64,000 bases of DNA from Nocardia yamanashiensis NBRC 100130 (GTDB lineage: Bacteria > Actinomycetota > Actinomycetes > Mycobacteriales > Mycobacteriaceae): positions 1 to 64,000 of the forward strand of contig NZ_BDCD01000017.1 in assembly GCF_001613325.1 (NCBI RefSeq), read 5' to 3'. Position 1 is the stretch's first letter; each line of letters starts with the position of its first letter. Below the pieces are notes generated by a model. The model saw only the letters and a list, made by a program, of their open reading frames with translations. It searched no databases and was not told where the DNA came from. This document shows positions 8,193 to 16,371 of this stretch, piece by piece. The translations under genes were made by a program, and so were the position numbers.

Positions 8193-10031
8193 ATGTCGCA
8201 TGAAACACTTAGCCGAACTAACATTCAGGCGCTCTACCGTCACATGCCTGAGCAGCCCTATAACTGGGGCGCCAAAACATCCGTAGTCGGTCTTCCACCA
8301 CGCCAGACCACTTCCCTCGACATCCCTGAGGAATGGGTCGCACCGCAATTGAAGCGGCTCCTGCAGCCCTACACTGGCTACGAGGAAACGACACAAATTC
8401 TCCAGCGCGGGCAATTCGCGCTAGTAAAAGCAGAAGATCTGCAGGCACAGCGGTTCCCTAATACGTTCATTTGCCCGAAGTGTGGAGCCTTCCGTCATGT
8501 CCAACTTCGTGAGCAACCACCCGCATGTCCCCGCGGATGTGGACAGCAGCTACGCCAATTCCCGTGGGCGGAGGTGCACGAGTGCGGCCATCTCGCCGAG
8601 ATCAAGCCACCGAAATGCGAGAAGTGTCATCGGACCACCGCCATGCGGCTGCGGAATACGGCTTCGTTCCGAACGGCGGAATGGTGGTGGTGGTGCGACT
8701 GCGGACAGCGATCAGGCCGCGCGGTCGCGAACTGGTGCGCGACTTGCCAAAAAGGGCGCGTCGAACTCCGACGCGTACCGCGAGCGGAGTTGCACTACCC
8801 CCAGCAGATCACCGTCCTGAACCCGCCTAGCCGTGCTGACTACAGCTCCTTGGCGAACGATCAGATCCACCGAGCGGCGGTCGCGCAATGCATCGGAAAG
8901 CTTCCCGAAGGACTCGAAGGGCTGCGAATCGCGGGGGGAACTAGCGGTGATGACGCGGTCAGCAAGTTTCACGAGTTGGCCGTCACGATGGGCCTCGAAC
9001 CTGGTGATCCGATGTACGACGGTCTTCTCGCGCGAGCTGAGAAATCGCGCGCCGATACGCCGGCCTGGGCGGAGGCCATCGAGTCTCTCCGACGGTCTCC
9101 GGAAGTGATCGATGCACTCGGCGAGGAGTGCATCCAGCTCGCCCTGACGCGAGCGGCTCCCGCACCGGTAACGTCGGCCCAGCTGCTTTCCGTTGAGCGG
9201 GGCAGAGCCCTAGAAGCAACGTATGCTGAGCACCCAGATCTGCTGCGCAAGTACGGCCTCTCCGAAGTCACGCTGTTGCCGAAGCTACCGATCGCATATC
9301 TAATTGCCGGCTATACCCGGTTGAGTCCCAAGGCCAAGCTCGTTACGCCTTACAGAGAGGTTCTGCCGCGGTTCCGGTTCTTCGATGACAAGAAGAGCAA
9401 CCGATTTCCCGTTTACGGGATCCGAACCGAGACCGAAGGATTGCTGTTTGAGCTCGACCAGCTTGAGGTTATCCGCTGGCTCGTCGACTCGGGCATGATC
9501 GATGACCCTGGCGTGACGACAATCGCTCAGGCGAGAAAATGGATGTTCGAAGTGCTCACGCCCGTCACGGATATCTTCAATCCCCCGGGCGACGCAGTCA
9601 CCGAAGCGGTACTGGGGCTCGTTCATTCGATGTCACACCGCGTGATGAAATCCCTCGCCACTCGTTGCGGTCTCAACGCGGATTCGTTGGCCGAGTATCT
9701 GTTTCCGGTGAACTGTGCGTTCCTGGTATATGCCAATACCAGGAGTGAGTTCACCCTCGGCGGGCTTGAGCATGTGTATCGCTACGATCTCGACGACGCT
9801 CTGCGGGAACTTGACGTCGAGGCCCGCTGTGTGTTCGACCCTCCCTGCAGGGAGACCTTCGGCGGCGCGTGCGCGGCATGCCTTCACGTGTTCGAAGGTG
9901 CGTGCGCGCGATTCAATACCGCTCTCGACCGCAATCTACTGTTCGGCACGGTCTATTCGGACGACGGTCCGGTCGCGCCGAACCCGCACGGGTATGGGGA
10001 TGTTCGGTGGCGGGCGTACTGGAATCATTGA
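8193..10031 (+). CDS. drmB: DISARM DUF1998 protein DrmB
   Basis: This 612-residue protein has a cysteine-rich zinc-binding N-terminal half (CPKCG, CPRGCG, CEKCH, CDCG and CATC between residues about 95 and 190). It has a C-terminal DUF1998-type region with several conserved cysteines (CVFDPPCRETFGGACAAC, residues about 547-565). DUF1998 proteins accompany SF2 helicases, either fused or as a neighbour. In DISARM, DrmB forms a complex with DrmA that recognises and translocates on invading DNA. Its length fits the family and both termini look intact. The last 25 bases overlap the start of drmC, showing coupled translation. Confidence 0.9.
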   Translation: MSHETLSRTNIQALYRHMPEQPYNWGAKTSVVGLPPRQTTSLDIPEEWVAPQLKRLLQPYTGYEETTQILQRGQFALVKAEDLQAQRFPNTFICPKCGAFRHVQLREQPPACPRGCGQQLRQFPWAEVHECGHLAEIKPPKCEKCHRTTAMRLRNTASFRTAEWWWWCDCGQRSGRAVANWCATCQKGRVELRRVPRAELHYPQQITVLNPPSRADYSSLANDQIHRAAVAQCIGKLPEGLEGLRIAGGTSGDDAVSKFHELAVTMGLEPGDPMYDGLLARAEKSRADTPAWAEAIESLRRSPEVIDALGEECIQLALTRAAPAPVTSAQLLSVERGRALEATYAEHPDLLRKYGLSEVTLLPKLPIAYLIAGYTRLSPKAKLVTPYREVLPRFRFFDDKKSNRFPVYGIRTETEGLLFELDQLEVIRWLVDSGMIDDPGVTTIAQARKWMFEVLTPVTDIFNPPGDAVTEAVLGLVHSMSHRVMKSLATRCGLNADSLAEYLFPVNCAFLVYANTRSEFTLGGLEHVYRYDLDDALRELDVEARCVFDPPCRETFGGACAACLHVFEGACARFNTALDRNLLFGTVYSDDGPVAPNPHGYGDVRWRAYWNH

Positions 10032-10828
10032 GGCCGCTCGAAGCCCTGATGGCGCAGGCCAGCGACCCTGTGGGGCTGTCAGGCAAACTGGCCGAACTTG
10101 CGGTCGACGGCGTGCAGGCGGAGGTGATCGTGTCGACGTTGTCAGCTGCGGTCACCGATGTTCGTCTAGTTCGGCCAGTACTGCGGTACGCGGGCATCCT
10201 CGATAAGGATGACCGCGCTATGACTACTGCCGCGGTGCGGCTCGCACAGGCACAGGTACTCACTGAAATGGCGGCGGCTGATCACTGGGAGCTTGTGCTG
10301 ACCGTTCCGGAGTTTCTGCGCGCGACGCTCGACAGCGTCGTCGAACGCCACGGTCCCAATGCTCGGCCTCGCAGTACGGCGGCCGCAATCGCCGAGATTG
10401 TGTCGTCCGCACAGCGGTCGATCGTGATCGCGGCTCCGTACCTCCATACGGAGACTATTGAGACGCTACGTCCGTCAGTCGAGCGCTTGCTGGTCAACGG
10501 TGGACATGTCACGGTGATGACACGAGCACTCCAGACACAGACGGCATCGGCAGCGAACGTCAGCGCGGTCGAGACATTGCGAGCGATGCACGAGCGCACT
10601 CCCGGAACTATTCGTGTGTGTTCATGGGACGAAGGAGGTCTTGGCGTGCATTTCAAGGCAGCCGTAGCCGATGACCAACGCGCCTACCTCGGCTCAGCCA
10701 ACCTCACCCCTGGAGGGATGTCTAAGCATGCCGAGGCCGGCGTCTACCTTCAGGGTCGTCGAGTGCGGGAACTCAGCCGATGGCTGGCGGAGGTCGCCAC
10801 GGAACTGGAGCGACGATCGCTTCGCTAA
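10007..10828 (+). CDS. drmC: DISARM phospholipase D-family protein DrmC
   Basis: This 273-residue protein carries one HKD motif, HFKAAVADD followed by SANLTPGGM, near residues 217-240. That is the signature of the phospholipase D nuclease superfamily; a single motif implies that the active site forms in a dimer. The GTG at 10007 was chosen because a GGGGAT ribosome-binding site precedes it and it overlaps the end of drmB by 25 bases; an internal ATG near residue 15 is the alternative. DrmC is a core DISARM gene, although it was reported dispensable for protection against some phages. Its stop overlaps the stop of the convergent drmMII gene (CTAA), so the two transcripts share their 3' ends. 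Confidence 0.85.
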   Translation: MAGVLESLRPLEALMAQASDPVGLSGKLAELAVDGVQAEVIVSTLSAAVTDVRLVRPVLRYAGILDKDDRAMTTAAVRLAQAQVLTEMAAADHWELVLTVPEFLRATLDSVVERHGPNARPRSTAAAIAEIVSSAQRSIVIAAPYLHTETIETLRPSVERLLVNGGHVTVMTRALQTQTASAANVSAVETLRAMHERTPGTIRVCSWDEGGLGVHFKAAVADDQRAYLGSANLTPGGMSKHAEAGVYLQGRRVRELSRWLAEVATELERRSLR

Positions 10829-12078
10829 GTGTCCAAACTCGCTTCGGCACCCGTAAGCGCGAGTAGATGTTTGCCGACTGCGGTGGCGACGTCGACCGCC
10901 ACCGCATTGCCGAGTGCGCGCATCGCCGCTGTCCGACTGCCGGGAAGCACGTAGTAATCCGGGAACGACTGCATTCGCGCTGCTTCACGGATTGTGAAGT
11001 AGCGCAGCCGGTTCCGCACTTCCCGTACGTCGTAGTGATAGCGGATCATGGCCTCGCCACCGCAAACACCGTGAGATCCAGCCTTTAGAACCTTGGAAGG
11101 CCAGTCAACGTAACTTCCGGTGTGGCCCTTGTATATCCGCGCATTGGGAATTCCCCAATGGTTGGCGAACTGAAGATTCTCCTGGTAATCGACCGGCTCG
11201 GGCAATTCGGCCAGACCTCTGATACCGTCACGCCTACGAGCATCTCGCACGGTAGACCATCGGTTCAAAGCCAACGGAGAACTGCTGTCGAACTCAACTC
11301 CCTTCGCGATGGATCGCCGCAGCGCGTCCACGCGAGCCTTCAGCGCTGGTGGGGTGCTCGGCTTGCGAACCCCGTGGTAATCCCAATAATCTCCATCGAT
11401 CCACTGCGAGCGAAGTAGCGACTCGACGCTATGAGTGACCGGCACCGGGCGCCAGGCGTCGGGATCAAGAACATCCGAACGAAATCCGATCAAAAATATC
11501 CGCTTGCGCGTCTGCGGTACACCGAAATCGGCCGCGTTCATCTCTTGCATGAATACGTGATATCGCAACCCGGAATCGCGCGCGTCAATAAGGCGACGAT
11601 AGTGCTCTTCCCAAGATTCTCCCTTTCGAGGCTTAACGCTTGGTTTCCCTAAATAGGTGCGAATATATTCATAATATGGACGGATTTTCGTGTGCAGCAA
11701 ACCGGGAACATTCTCGAAAGCGAACATTCTAGGGCGGAGTATGCGGACTGCTTCGACGGCGGTTGGAAACATGTCACGCTCATCGTCCATTCCGGCACGT
11801 TTCCCGCTAACTGAGAATGGCTGACAAGGTGGCCCCCCGGCGATCAAATCTATTTCAGAAGGTAGGCCGAGCCTCGGTACTTCTTTCAGCCACTGCCGGA
11901 CATCCATTTCTCGGATGTTCTCTTCTTTCCATAGTTCCGGCTTAAGTTTGGCGTTGTCTCGAAGAATATCGCACGCTGACGAACTCAACTCGACGAGTTG
12001 TTCATGCTCGAATCCAGCCATCTGCATGCCGAGCGCCATCCCTCCGCCCCCCGCGAACAGCTCGACCGATGTCGGCAC
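10825..12078 (-). CDS. drmMII: DISARM cytosine-C5 DNA methyltransferase DrmMII
   Basis: This 417-residue enzyme has the full set of C5-methyltransferase motifs. Motif I is SVELFAGGGGMALG and motif IV is GGPPCQPFSVSG, with catalytic cysteine near residue 85. Motif VI is FENVPG, VIII QTRKRIFLIG, IX TIREAARMQSFPDYY and X ALGNAVAV. The stretch between VIII and IX is the target-recognition region. A C5 methylase distinguishes class 2 DISARM from class 1, and its role is to mark host DNA as self. GTG at 12078 was chosen for the upstream AGAGGA; a GTG 18 bases earlier is also open. The gene is antisense to the drmEABC operon and meets drmC tail to tail. A vsr gene lies 157 bases upstream on the same strand. 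Confidence 0.9.
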   Translation of the reverse strand: MPTSVELFAGGGGMALGMQMAGFEHEQLVELSSSACDILRDNAKLKPELWKEENIREMDVRQWLKEVPRLGLPSEIDLIAGGPPCQPFSVSGKRAGMDDERDMFPTAVEAVRILRPRMFAFENVPGLLHTKIRPYYEYIRTYLGKPSVKPRKGESWEEHYRRLIDARDSGLRYHVFMQEMNAADFGVPQTRKRIFLIGFRSDVLDPDAWRPVPVTHSVESLLRSQWIDGDYWDYHGVRKPSTPPALKARVDALRRSIAKGVEFDSSSPLALNRWSTVRDARRRDGIRGLAELPEPVDYQENLQFANHWGIPNARIYKGHTGSYVDWPSKVLKAGSHGVCGGEAMIRYHYDVREVRNRLRYFTIREAARMQSFPDYYVLPGSRTAAMRALGNAVAVDVATAVGKHLLALTGAEASLDT

Positions 12079-12235
12079 GACATGACATCCTCTCACTCAC
12101 CGAACCTACCCGATCGGTGAATCGTACGGGGGACTATGGCACGCCCGCATCATGGGTATCAGTGTGTCGGCTTCGAGTCATCTTCCGGAGCATTCACCAC
12201 GCCGTTTCGGCCTACGCGCCGACTGGGATTCGGAC

Positions 12236-12679
12236 CTAGACACTGGAGCGCAAAGCCACGGCTCGGCGTGCCGCGACTATCGCGGCGATCCGAGCCACAG
12301 CCTCCTGGACGTCCTCGTGCTCCCACACTCGAATCACGAGCCAGCCAGCATCGCCGAAGAGCTGATCGGTCTCACGATCCCGACGTCGGTTGATTTCGAT
12401 CTTGTTCGACCAGAACGCGGCGTTCCGCGTCGACGGGCGCATGTGGTCAGGACAGCCGTGCCAGAAGCACCCATCGACCATGACGGCGACATGCGCCGGG
12501 CCGAACACGATGTCGCCGCTTCGACGGATGCCACGAACGGGTCGCTGATTCACCCTGTATCGCAACCCGATTCGATGCAGCTCGGATCGCAGTCTCAGCT
12601 CTGGACGAGTGTCACGGTTGGGGACCGCCCGCATGCGATTACTGACGACCTGATCGACCTTGTCGTCGTAGGTATGCAT
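12236..12679 (-). CDS. vsr: Very-short-patch repair endonuclease Vsr
   Basis: This is a 147-residue protein of the Vsr family. It has SNRMRAVPNRDTRPE near the N-terminus and the zinc/active-site signature MVDGCFWHGCPDH in the middle. Vsr nicks at T:G mismatches left by deamination of 5-methylcytosine, and its genes typically adjoin a C5 methylase gene, here drmMII downstream on the same strand. The reading frame stays open to 12733, but the extra 18 residues belong to the decayed vsr copy upstream (they match the family's active-site region), so ATG at 12679 is the better start. The protein looks complete, including the C-terminal IRVWEHE motif. Confidence 0.9.
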   Translation of the reverse strand: MHTYDDKVDQVVSNRMRAVPNRDTRPELRLRSELHRIGLRYRVNQRPVRGIRRSGDIVFGPAHVAVMVDGCFWHGCPDHMRPSTRNAAFWSNKIEINRRRDRETDQLFGDAGWLVIRVWEHEDVQEAVARIAAIVAARRAVALRSSV

Positions 12680-12691
12680 ACCCAAGACCGT

Positions 12692-12900
12692 ACCGCGCCA
12701 GGATCGGCCGTCAATCGTGTGCGCGACTCGCACTGGTCTGAATACGATGTCCGCGGACCGTGCACCTCTAGTACAGGCGGTGATTTACCCAGTGGCGCAG
12801 TCTAATCCGGTGCGGTTCGGAATCAATCCGCACCTCCGGGCCGCGCGCTCCGGTTGTGGACGGCCCGCATCCGCTGACTAACAACAGGATCGATGAGGTG
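12692..12900 (-). pseudogene. Decayed second copy of vsr
   Basis: Translating the minus strand in three successive frames gives pieces that line up with the intact neighbour. LIDPVVSQRMRAVHNRSARP matches its N-terminus. EVRIDSEPHRIRLRHWVN matches ELRLRSELHRIGLRYRVN. ADIVFRPVRVAHTIDG then SWRG matches GDIVFGPAHVAVMVDG then FWHG. At least two frameshifts and a stop interrupt it, the conserved active-site cysteines are lost, and everything after the active-site region is deleted. The relic abuts the intact gene, ending about 12 bases before its ATG. A tandem duplication or recombination between vsr genes followed by decay explains it. Confidence 0.8.
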
Positions 12901-13124
12901 GTGTGGTCGCCGGATACGGAGTGAACGTGCAGGCCGCGAAGCGGTGGAGCTGCGACCTTGTGGCCAGCTGCCTCCGACCGGTATCGGCTGCACCGATGTC
13001 ACAGATGTTGAGCCTTGTTCGATAATCCAAGCAGCAGAGACCAAGAGAATCCACACGAGAAAGCTAGCGATGAATTGCATGCGACCCAGATCAGCGCCGA
13101 GTGCCTTACAGAAGGAAAGTAACG

Positions 13125-13751
13125 ATGATTCCGAAATATTCAATTAATGTCGACCCATCCTTACCGACTTCGGCAATTTACGAACTCCCGGGCGATGAAG
13201 ATATCTCTGACGAGGGGTTCGGATATTTCCGTGAGACCTGGCGTGTGTCAGATGATCGCGAGGATGCTATCCGCGTAATAGCGAATGAAGTGGAGGCCCT
13301 TCGATGGATTGACCGGAAATCGCGATCTGGAGCAGAATTCGAGCGGATGGCACGCGCTATCGAAGCGGACGATAAAGATCTACTTTTGGATAACTTCGGA
13401 GCAGAATTCCACGATAACGAGATATCTGACTTATTCGAGGAAGATGACTTCTCGATACTAGAGGGCCTCGAATTGGGGGTAGCGGGGTTGTCACATGCTC
13501 TAAACTCTATTGGATGTGTCACCGCCGCGAGTTGCCGAGGACATATTTCAAAGAATTCATGGTCACCGTATCCCGTAGTGTTCTTTGCCACCACGCGCGA
13601 CGTCGCGGATTGCCTGGTACCCATGGTACGTGACAGTGGCTGCGGCTTTGACGACGCAAGTGATCGAGGGAATCTAATAGCCATTGATGCTCCGTCTATT
13701 GCGAACACCATAAATCTTGCCCAGTTGATTGTCAGTCGAGCCAAGGTGTAG
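13125..13751 (+). CDS. Uncharacterised protein at island edge
   Basis: I do not recognise this 208-residue protein. The ATG at 13125 follows a good ribosome-binding site (GAAGGAAAG); an upstream GTG at 13101 lacks one. The protein is acidic. Its C-terminal half has a compact pattern, GVAGLSHALNSIGCVTAASC followed by RGH, then a hydrophobic PVVFFATT strand and alternating strands and helices. This could be a small alpha/beta domain with a catalytic or metal-binding Cys-x-Gly-His group. The gene is clearly richer in A/T than its neighbours (many ATA, TTA and GAT codons), a sign of recent acquisition. It lies between the vsr/DISARM genes and the attachment-site scar, so a defence or island-maintenance role is possible but only by location. 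Confidence 0.65.
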   Translation: MIPKYSINVDPSLPTSAIYELPGDEDISDEGFGYFRETWRVSDDREDAIRVIANEVEALRWIDRKSRSGAEFERMARAIEADDKDLLLDNFGAEFHDNEISDLFEEDDFSILEGLELGVAGLSHALNSIGCVTAASCRGHISKNSWSPYPVVFFATTRDVADCLVPMVRDSGCGFDDASDRGNLIAIDAPSIANTINLAQLIVSRAKV

Positions 13752-14415
13752 GTAGGAAAAGTTCGCTAATACCCAGTTGCCGCGCGAAGCCGGTACGGTC
13801 GTCGGTCAGGTTTTTCAGAGTACCCCTTTGAATGAAGTCGACCCGTCGCGCGTCGACGTTGGCGGAAGCAGTCGATGACCGTACCTCTGTCGCCTCTCGT
13901 CGCTGGCGCAGCGGTGGCACTTCGGTTCGGTTATTGGCGCTGTCTGGCCAGGAAGTCTTCGAGCAGGTCTTGCGGCCAGATCAGTTGGTGCGGTGCGAGC
14001 ACGGCAGCCCAGGTCACCGTGACCTGACCAGCTGGGTCAGGCCACCCGCGTCGGTACTGCGTCCGACACCGCCAAGCCGGTCAAGGCACAACAAACTCCC
14101 ACCAAATTCACTGCTCGCCGGCGTATTTCGGGATTGCGTCCAGTCGCGGAACATAGTCATCGAATAGGCAATTCGACAGATGGACATGCCTTTTCGATTG
14201 CACTTGACAGCAGACAGTAGCGTCGAGTACCAACACCTCGTTCTAATCCCTAGGTCGCAGGTTCGATTCCTGCCGGGGGCACTTTTCATGGGTGACCTGC
14301 GCCAAAGCGCGCAGTTACACCTGTACCCAGGGCCCGGCGCGCTCAAACACCCAGGGACTTTCACCTGGAGGCCGGTGGGATGGGTTCCTTTTCGAAAGGT
14401 GGCCGGGCGGCCTGG
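13752..14415. other. Island/chromosome junction, mostly non-coding
   Basis: This stretch contains the tRNA-Arg fragment at 14,241-14,282. Before it, a minus-strand frame from about 14,085 down to a stop at 13,931 has actinobacterial codon use (ending LIWPQDLLEDFLARQRQ) but no start codon, so it may be the tail of a broken gene. After the tRNA fragment, about 130 bases lead to the end of the histidine kinase gene and hold nothing I can name. No integrase is present. Confidence 0.5.
14241..14282 (+). other. 3' fragment of a tRNA-Arg(TCT) gene, probable att site
   Basis: The 42 bases begin at TTCTAATCCCTAGG (anticodon TCT in the loop plus the 3' anticodon stem). They continue through a perfect T-arm, GCAGG-TTCGATT-CCTGC, and end with the acceptor strand CGGGGGCA. 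The matching 5' half of a tRNA (acceptor GCCCCCG, D-arm) is absent: the upstream bases do not pair with the anticodon or acceptor stems. A 3' tRNA fragment at the border of a compositionally distinct region is the usual product of tyrosine-integrase insertion, which duplicates the tRNA 3' end at the far side. The intact tRNA should lie at the other island end, left of this window. The tRNA identity rests on the anticodon reading. Confidence 0.75.
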
Positions 14416-15519
14416 TCAGCGGGGTAGGTGGAGTTCGGCGCGGTAGCCCTTGGTGGGGGTTGGGGTGGAAGTGAAAGTGCCGCCTAGTAGTTCGGCTCGT
14501 TCGGTGAGGCCTACCAGGCCGTGGTGGGAGCTGGGGAGGGGGACGGCGGGGCGGGTGGGGGCGGTGTTGGTGATGGTTACGGAGACGTGGTCTGCGGTGT
14601 GGGTGAGGTGGATGGTGGCGGTGGCGCCGGGGGCGTGTTTGCGGACGTTGGTCAGGGCTTCTTGGACTGTGCGGTAGATGGTGCGTTGGGTGGGGGCGGG
14701 GAGGTCGGTGGGGAGGTCGCCGGTGAGGGTTACTTCGATTCCGCTGGAGGCCAGGAGTTTCCGGAGGTCGGCGAGGGTGGGTTGGGGGGTTAGGTCTGTT
14801 GTTTGGCCGCCTGCGGCGCGTAGGAGGGTGACCATGTGGCGGAGTTCTTCGAGGGTGTCGACGCTGAGGCCGCGGATGGTGCGGGCGGCTTCGGCTACCT
14901 CGGGGGTGGGGGCCGCTACCTGGAGGGCGCCGGCTCGGACTGCTATGAGGCTGACTTGGTGGGCTACTACGTCGTGCATTTCGCGGCCGATTTGGGCGCG
15001 TTCGCGGGCTAGCGCTGCCTGGGCGTGTAGGTGGCGTTCGTGGTCGCGGGCCTGTTCGATTTCGGTGAGGCGGGCGGAGAGTTCGCGGCGGGTTTGCATC
15101 AGCTGGCCCAGGAGGACGGGGGCGCCGGCCCAGGCCAGGGAATAGGCGAAGCTGACCAGGGTTTCGGGGCGGTCGGCGACGGGGCCCGGTGGGAAGGGGG
15201 CGGAGGCGGCGAGCGCGGTGGTGAGGGCGGCGGCTGCGAGTAGGGCACGGTTCTTGGTGCGGTCGGCCAGGGTGTAGAGGGCGATGGCGGGGGCTGCGAG
15301 GTAGGCCAGCATCCAGCTGGCGGGGAGGGTGAGGAGGTAGGCGGCTAGGGGCCGGCGGCGGCGGAGCAGGAGGCCGAAGCAGCCGATGCCGGCCATGACG
15401 TAGTGGGCGGGGGAAATCATGTCGCCGTCGACGATCACGTCGGTGACGGCGACGCCGACGAGCAGGATGTCGATGAGCCAGGGCGGCAGCCGGGTCACAG
15501 CGGCGGACCAGCGGGTCAT
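14416..15519 (-). CDS. Two-component sensor histidine kinase
   Basis: This 367-residue membrane kinase of the HisKA_3 (NarL-partner) type has four to five hydrophobic segments in residues about 10-140 and a short coiled region. The phospho-acceptor box REMHDVVAHQVSLIAV is near residue 190. The HATPase domain shows the N-box QEALTNVRKH and the G-box GLVGLTERAELLGG. Its start overlaps the stop of the response regulator gene (ATGA), so the two are cotranscribed, regulator first. There is no extracellular sensor domain, so it may sense through the membrane, as do kinases responding to envelope stress; the signal is unknown. It is the first chromosomal gene right of the island junction. Confidence 0.9.
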   Translation of the reverse strand: MTRWSAAVTRLPPWLIDILLVGVAVTDVIVDGDMISPAHYVMAGIGCFGLLLRRRRPLAAYLLTLPASWMLAYLAAPAIALYTLADRTKNRALLAAAALTTALAASAPFPPGPVADRPETLVSFAYSLAWAGAPVLLGQLMQTRRELSARLTEIEQARDHERHLHAQAALARERAQIGREMHDVVAHQVSLIAVRAGALQVAAPTPEVAEAARTIRGLSVDTLEELRHMVTLLRAAGGQTTDLTPQPTLADLRKLLASSGIEVTLTGDLPTDLPAPTQRTIYRTVQEALTNVRKHAPGATATIHLTHTADHVSVTITNTAPTRPAVPLPSSHHGLVGLTERAELLGGTFTSTPTPTKGYRAELHLPR

Positions 15520-16163
15520 GACAGCAGGCCCGCACGCTGGGCGAGCAGGGCGGCCTGGACTCGGCTGGTCACGCGCAGTTTGGTGAAGATGGCGCTGACA
15601 TGGTCCTTCACCGTGCCGACGCTCAGGTGCAGGCGCTGACCGATCTCGGCGTTGGGCAGGCCCTCGGCGAGCAGCACCAGCACGGCCCGTTCACGCTCGG
15701 AAAGCCTTCGCACATGGGCGATCTCGGCGTCGATGGCCGCGGCCGTGCTCGGTTCGATGGTGCGCAGCAGCGCGGCCGAAACCTTCGGGGACAGCACCAC
15801 GCCGCCGGCCGCCAGGGTGCGCGTCAATTGCGCGAGCTGTTCGGGCTCGGTGTCCTTGAGGACGAAACCCGCTGCGCCGGAACGCAATGCGGACAGAATG
15901 TATTCGTCGGTGTCGAAGGTGGTCAGCATGGCGACGACCGGCGGATCGGGCAGTTCGCGGAGGTGGCGCAGCACCGTCAGCCCGTCGACGTCGGGCATGC
16001 GGATGTCGAGCAGGACGACGTCGGGGCGGGTGCGTTCGACGGCGTCCAGCGCCGCCGAACCGGTCGCGGTCGCGACCACCTCGATATCGGCGGCCGCGTT
16101 GAGGATCAGTTCGAAACCGGAGCGCACCAGCGCCTCGTCGTCGACGACCAGCACCCGAATCAC
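15516..16163 (-). CDS. LuxR/NarL-family response regulator
   Basis: This 215-residue regulator has a receiver domain (residues 1-120) with the acidic pair near 8-9, phospho-acceptor D53 in VVLLDIRMP and the conserved lysine in VLKDT. It ends with a LuxR helix-turn-helix (LSERERAVLVLLAEGLPNAE, then LHLSVGTVKDHVSAI). It forms an operon with the kinase gene whose start it overlaps by four bases. Targets are unknown. The gene is divergent from the DUF418 membrane protein 208 bases away, which is a possible target by position only. Confidence 0.9.
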   Translation of the reverse strand: MIRVLVVDDEALVRSGFELILNAAADIEVVATATGSAALDAVERTRPDVVLLDIRMPDVDGLTVLRHLRELPDPPVVAMLTTFDTDEYILSALRSGAAGFVLKDTEPEQLAQLTRTLAAGGVVLSPKVSAALLRTIEPSTAAAIDAEIAHVRRLSERERAVLVLLAEGLPNAEIGQRLHLSVGTVKDHVSAIFTKLRVTSRVQAALLAQRAGLLS

Positions 16164-16371
16164 CCGCTACACCCACTCCCGCGTCACGACCAACCGTTTT
16201 CTGCCCCGCCAGCCTAGATCCGCCCAGCTCACCGGACCGGACGCGACCTGAACAGCAGCCGGGTGGCGGGGTGGATCCAGCCGATCGGCGGAAGACGGGC
16301 AGCCGGGCGGCGAGGTCTTCCGGACGCCCGCCGGATACCGCCGGACCTGGGCGTTATCGACGCTGAAAGCC

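Noticed and set aside
2095..10828. Reading the helicase/DUF1998/PLD genes as BREX or a plain restriction-modification system
   Set aside because: No PglZ, BrxC or Lon-like protein is present, and the helicase, DUF1998, PLD and C5 methylase set is specific to DISARM.
12236..12733. Longer start for vsr (165 residues)
   Set aside because: The extra 18 residues match the active-site region of Vsr and belong to the decayed upstream copy, so the true start is 12,679.
13732..13920. 62-residue minus-strand frame after the unknown island gene
   Set aside because: It overlaps the end of the plus-strand gene, and no homologous pattern or ribosome-binding site is visible.
14014..14364. Minus-strand frame of 116 residues containing SAPGRNRTCDLGIRTR
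   Set aside because: It is the antisense reading of the tRNA-Arg fragment, a well-known artefact in gene calls; no start site or composition supports it.
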